DNA of 64,000 nt from NCBI GenBank assembly GCA_030248065.1, contig JASAMV010007652.1:16770-80769 (forward strand). The letters are read 5' to 3'. This document shows, in pieces, positions 59,326 to 64,000 of this stretch. The translations under genes and the position numbers were made by a program. Origin of the DNA: Rhynchonema sp. JSB1_4. Taxonomy: Eukaryota > Nematoda > Chromadorea > Monhysterida > Xyalidae. The notes beneath the pieces were generated by a model. It saw only the letters and a program-made list of their open reading frames with translations, had not been told where the DNA came from and did not search any database. Position 1 is the first letter of the stretch. Each line of letters opens with the position of its first letter.

Positions 59326-61243
59326 TCACTGACCGGGACCAGCTGGCATTGCCGTTTTGAAGCCAGCATTTCCTTGCGGAGCTGCAAATGGATAGGTATG
59401 TACATCAGTCAAGTCAAAATCTTCAGATTTAAAAGCCTAAATCTCTTATCTAGGCAGTTTGCTGAGATTTAAAACGGCATACCGGCTCCGGGCATCGCAG
59501 TCCTCACACCGCCGCCACCCATCTGCGACGCTGCTAAAAAGTCAAAGTGGTGCAGAAAAATGTTCGGGAGAACGCATCACAAAGAGAAAAATAAACAAAT
59601 GATAATGGTGGAATGATAAGTGTGTGCGGCTTAAAAGTTCACAGGCACTGACAAAAGTCTAGAATGCCAAATGAAATCAAAAAAGGCCGACCTCCCGGCA
59701 TCGCAGTTTTGACACCACCAGCATTCATCTGCGAAGCTAAAATATGTATGCAGTTGAAATTCGTAACGGTCAACAATTCAATTTTTTTTAAATTTCCGAT
59801 AAAAGCCGACAGATTCCAAAAATGAACAGCAGATGAAACCTACCCATTCCGGGCATGGCCGTTTTCACACCACCGCCGCCCATTTGTGATGCTGAAACGA
59901 AATTGGCAAAATTATTGATCATAGCGGTTAGGACGGATGGAATCAACAAACCCGGAATAGCAATTTTTTCGCCAAACAACTGTCCGTTGCAAATAAATAT
60001 TGAACAAAAAACCCACCCGTGCCGGGCATAGCCGTTTTGATGCCGACTTCGCTGTACGACATTCCCGGCATGGCCGTCTTGACGTTCGTCTCGGACCCAG
60101 ACGCTGAAACATTAGCTTTTGGAATCTAACGTTATGCACGCATGGGAATGACTAAAGACCTAAACTTTTTAAAATTAAATTTAAATTTTAAAGGGAAAAA
60201 CGTTTCCAAACCGGTGATGATGCCTTTGTAGTACGTGCAGCAGCCGCAATGGCCGCACGGGTAGCCGCTCGCGGGTGCATTGCCCCCACCGGGTGCAGAC
60301 ACTGAAACATTATGAAGCAATGAAGCTGCAGCATATGCCGGGTGCAATTTTACGCTGAAAGTAACGAGTGCGAATGCAAGTGCCTGCTGCAAGGTGATGT
60401 ATACATTATTCGTGGGCAAAACTCGAAACGACCAGAGCACATCGCGTGCGCGTGTGTGCTATACTTTCAAAATAAAATTGAAAATTTCAGCCAACATGCC
60501 CCAGGAAACCACGCGAAAACTCACTTCCTTGCACCGTAATCACACCACCCCCGCCGGAGCCATGCGCCGGCATGTACACGGACACCAAACCACCGCCACC
60601 TGAATGGAAAAGCGGCAGTTTCATTTCTTCAACAAACACTTTTTCAAACGAGGTACTTGGAATGTGTTCTCATAATGATTAATCTTCTAGCTTACCGTAC
60701 TTTCGAACTTTCAATAAAGACCACTCATTTTGAAGGTCGATAGATGCCACATGTGCCAGTGCCAGCCAGCCAGCATACGCTCCTTTACACGTGGCTCTCT
60801 CAATTCTGTCTTTGTCAGACAACCCCAGGTAAAAATACATAAGTTATTTCATCTCCAAAATGCCCAAACAGCGAAAGGGGAATATTTGAAAACGCGACGC
60901 CGCAAACAAGCATACTAACGGCATTGGCACTGATCTTCTAAACTTCGCCAAGATGATCTAATCTATGTATGACTCCAAATATTTTTTGCCTGCCTGACCT
61001 GGAAAGCGCATAATGCGCTGTCAGCTACGGAGGTAACACGGTTGCCGCTTGGGCTGCACGCGGCATGCGTGTGCGCTTTGCAGATCAGGCCGCCTAAAAA
61101 GTTCTCCCAAAACAGCGCCGCCGGACTGTATTTGCGGTGGTATGCTAACCGCCAGGTCCGGCTGCCGGTGCGGTTGCGCTTTGTTGTTGCACGTAGCCAC
61201 TACTGTATGAACCACCAGGTGTCAAGTAGACCGATTGAGCCAT
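59326..61243 (-). CDS. Small Gly/Ala-rich protein built from duplicated mini-exons (VKTAMPG repeats)
   Basis: Exons 61243-61150, 60599-60525, 60301-60212, 60103-60017, 59891-59844, 59736-59692, 59530-59483 and 59381-59326 give 180 residues, all introns in phase 1. It starts MAQSVYLTPGGSYSSG, has VSVYMPAHGSGGGG, then a Cys-rich patch YPCGHCGCCTYYKG, then six VKTAMPG-type units: NVKTAMPG, GIKTAMPG, GVKTAMPG (twice), GVRTAMPG, GFKTAMPA. Three exons of 45-48 nt each encode one ASQMGGGGVKTAMPG unit, so repeat number could change by exon gain or skipping. There is no signal peptide. Family not recognised; a structural or low-complexity function is only a guess. Two acceptors are AATGTTTCAG. Confidence 0.7.
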
Positions 61244-62456
61244 GTTTGATGATTTTGGTTGATTTGAGTTGAAGTTTTGGTTGATGTCAGGTCGGTGATG
61301 GTAAGGTAGACGGTAAAGCGATGGTGAAGCCAAGCGAAAAAAAATCAATGAATGAATGATTTTTTCGAAGAAATCACTGCCTTTTATACCTGCCGACCTA
61401 ATACCACGTTGTGATTATGTGGCATTGTTTTCGGATAATCAGATTACGGTGTGGAGTTCCACGTGCAGAATTTTGTTGACTACGGTATCTACGCATTATG
61501 CGTCTACGGTGTTCATGACCAAAGAACGTATTCAAAAAAATTTAGGTGTAAAGGGTTTGAGTGCACACGTGAACATGCCACGACACCAATTGTCCGGCAC
61601 AGTGGGTATAGTAGATGGGTTACTGTAGCTCCATGTCTTGTCGTCGAAACCATGCCAGCTCATCGCCACGTGTACTGTAGCTGATGACTCTACATGTTTA
61701 AAATTTGTGATGCTCTTCTTGGCATTGTGTACCGGAGAACGCCTCGGGACTCGGAACGTTGTCCGAATAAGCCCCATATGCACATTTATGTTTTCGGTCT
61801 TGTTTCGTGTGCTGATACTGTACATATAGTGGTTTCGGACATTATCTTTTTAAAAATTTAAAATTCGAAGTGAAGTCCATATGAGCCCCCAGGGCATTTG
61901 GCATTCCCGGTGCCATAGAAATCGCTTCTTTAATTCACGCAGAACAAAAAGGGAAACCTTTTTTGATGTGGCCGGATCCCTATCGTTTTTGTACTATATG
62001 AAACGTGTTGCACCTCAATCGAAACTGCTTTTTATCCGGTTCCGTGTGTAAAATTTTGGTTATCTGAAGTGCTTTGACGATCGAGCTACTCACCGTTTTG
62101 TGAGGCGCGTTAAGTACAGGCAAGTGCTTGCAAGCAGGCGGCGACGCATGTTGTGCAAAACACAAACCTGCGCTTGTCTTTGACAACAAACATTCCCTTT
62201 CACGCGAGTCCGAAAATGACCAGAGAAGCACACCAACGGTCACGCTGTACTGTATACAATCATATGAATCAGTTTCAAAAAATCAGAGGATTCTGAGAAA
62301 AATATCCGGAAATCGCAACTCGCCCAGATTTTAGTGAAAAAAGCAAACCCTCATTTTCCTGGACCAAACCGATATTATAACGTAAAAAACACTTTTCAGT
62401 ACCTTTCAGATAAGTAGGCGCGCGACAACAATGCATACAATTGAGACCTATGCAAA
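61244..62456. other. Intergenic, upstream of the VKTAMPG gene
   Basis: No supported gene. One CCGAATAAGCCCC repeat piece occurs near 61760. Confidence 0.4.
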
Positions 62457-63018
62457 TCAAAAAATTTTCATCACTTCACCCTCCGACAGCTCGAATTCCA
62501 CCCATAAACAGTCGCAGGTCAGATTTAGTTGTCGTCCATTCAGTTTCAGCACCCAGACGAATGCATTACCAAATTTGTGTCGCGTCAGGTACAACCTGAT
62601 TGAACGAAAGTCGACGCCAAACGCTTGCATGATCGTCTAAAAATAGATGTTGCCATAAGCACATTTTGGAGGGAATGTCGAACTTGATCATCGGAACTGG
62701 ACTTGGTGTAAAATTACCCTTTTAGGACCACAAAAAAAACACCGTTCAAAAACCTTTCACTTCCTACAGTGGGCCGAAAAAAAACTCACGCTTTGAATGA
62801 TCTCGAACGGAATGACGGCGTCGATATCGCTGATTAACGACTGCGGCGCAACAATGGCTGAGTCGGGATTGATCGGTTTGCCTGGCTCGAACCACTGATC
62901 GCTTCCATCACCCAACAAGATCGTCAGCGGATCTTCGTCGAGGAAAATTTGACTCAGCCCATTCTCATCGGTGCTGTTGGTGGTGGCCAACTGAAGAGCA
63001 CGAGCGTCTTTGAAAGGA
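62457..63018 (-). CDS. 3' exons of an unrecognised gene (5' end beyond the window or unresolved)
   Basis: Exon 63018-62790 (acceptor TTTGTCCAG, entering in phase 2) reads SPFKDARALQLATTNSTDEN ... DQWFEPGKPINPDSAIVAPQ ... ISDIDAVIPFEIIQS and joins in phase 0 to 62636-62457, TIMQAFGVDFRSIRLYLTRH ... FVWVLKLNGRQLNLTCDCLW ... EGEVMKIF, then TGA. The composition and clean splice phases indicate a real globular protein, but I do not recognise the family. Earlier exons were not identified between 63019 and 64000. Confidence 0.6.
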
Positions 63019-64000
63019 CTGGACAAATGCGGGAAAAACCAGTTTCAGTAGTCTCCTTGAGCAAAGAAGAAAAAGCAGTCTCGTGATCGTCTTCAACAAC
63101 ATAGACCCCTCTTATTATCATGGTTTAGGTTGAGGGTGCGCTTAGCACTTGTAACTCGTTCCGCGGAACTGAAAGAACGAGTAGAGAGGAACGAGCGTTT
63201 GTGCTCGTGTGGGTTATTTGTGTAACCAATCACCAACAACGTGCTGCAGTTCGTCACATGGCACATGCATACTGATCAACTCGGAGAGCGCGCAAGCGGC
63301 TTCAATGTTGGATCCACATGTGGGGCAGAGTGTCTCCCAGTCAGTTGAAACACTCCTTGTCCCTCCAGCCGCTCCTTCAGTTCCGCGGAACAAGCACAGT
63401 ATAAGCGCACCCTAAGTTTCGTTTTTCGGCTTTGTCCAAGCTCAACCCCTGCCGAGGTCGTCTAAAAAATGTCGTTTTTAGTTTTTGTTCTCGTTTATTT
63501 GCTTAGCGATCCCGCTCAAAAAGGTTTTGCTCAACTGCCACCATATTGAAACAGCAGCAGTAGGTACACAAGAAACAGTGGCATTTAATTCTGGAAAGTG
63601 CCGCCGGTCCGCATCATTCCTAGCATTGCTCGGTGCAGTCACTATTCGTTGCAGCGGTGCAAAAAGGGGGAATAAATTGACATACAAGCATGCGCACGCT
63701 TTCGTGCGCAGTGAAAACCGCTGTTTTAGACGTATAAAATTGGGCTAACTATGCTCAATCGTTTCATTTTTAAAATGAACCCATCCAACTTTACCGAAAT
63801 CAGCATACTGGTCAAGTCAGGCGGCGTTGGGTTGAACACTTGCCCACTCACTTGCCCCCTCATCACTAGCGTGTGACCAACGCTCAAACGGCATTTTGAA
63901 AGATGTGGCAGTGACGCTGGTAAAAGCAGTAGTGTCATAATGTGGTATTCTCGAATAAGCAATGTAAACGTCAGTTGTAAACGTCACGAAACATTTGGGT
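63019..64000. other. Right edge: no further exon identified
   Basis: The expected upstream exons of the unrecognised gene were not found. The last ~40 bp (63961-64000: ATGTAAACGTCAGTTG...) are the start of another foldback-family element. Confidence 0.4.

Overview
The window looks like a metazoan nuclear chromosome segment, most probably from a nematode. Genes are split into many short exons (about 50-300 nt), acceptors end in TTTCAG/TTGCAG, there is a secreted multi-exon collagen, and a minisatellite carries GCCTAA units, the complement of the nematode telomere repeat TTAGGC. The species is not identifiable from sequence alone. Gene models were built by hand from recognised protein families, exon by exon, checking that splice phases add up; they have no transcript support.

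Region 1 (1-27.5 kb, minus strand): the 5' half of COPS8 (COP9 signalosome), then a complete ~25-kb, ~40-exon GBF1 gene (Arf guanine-nucleotide exchange factor of the early secretory pathway). GBF1 introns are full of short inverted-repeat transposons, one nested inside another. Region 2 (27.9-39.4 kb) is a compact housekeeping block: DDRGK1/UFBP1 (minus), an unrecognised 117-aa two-exon gene (minus), BLOC1S1 (plus), PYM1 (minus) and an ING-family PHD protein (minus). Between them lie poly-C/poly-G tracts, a 91-bp TTAGGC-bearing minisatellite and a G-rich element.

Region 3 (39.4-45 kb, plus): a six-exon secreted collagen with 69 uninterrupted Gly-X-Y triplets and a cysteine-containing C-terminal domain. 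Region 4 (45.5-57.6 kb, minus): two tandem paralogues encoding secreted proteins with a TIL-like domain followed by three to five thyroglobulin type-1 domains, candidate protease inhibitors. Their introns hold a truncated Penelope-like element with a GIY-YIG endonuclease remnant and two hammerhead-ribozyme-like sequences, and a 1.7-kb PIF/Harbinger-like element whose inverted termini are built from a 9-bp satellite. Region 5 (58.9-63 kb, minus): a gene made of tandemly duplicated mini-exons (each encoding a ...VKTAMPG... unit), a related gene fragment, and the 3' end of an unrecognised gene running off the window.

The strongest unexplained signals are: (i) the 8-mer TGAAACAT/ATGTTTCA, roughly twenty-fold over-represented and often placed just upstream of splice acceptors; (ii) frequent 5' splice sites of the form GTTGG; (iii) hammerhead-like ribozymes in inverted arms of a Penelope remnant; (iv) the satellite-armed Harbinger-like element carrying a BESS-motif reading frame.
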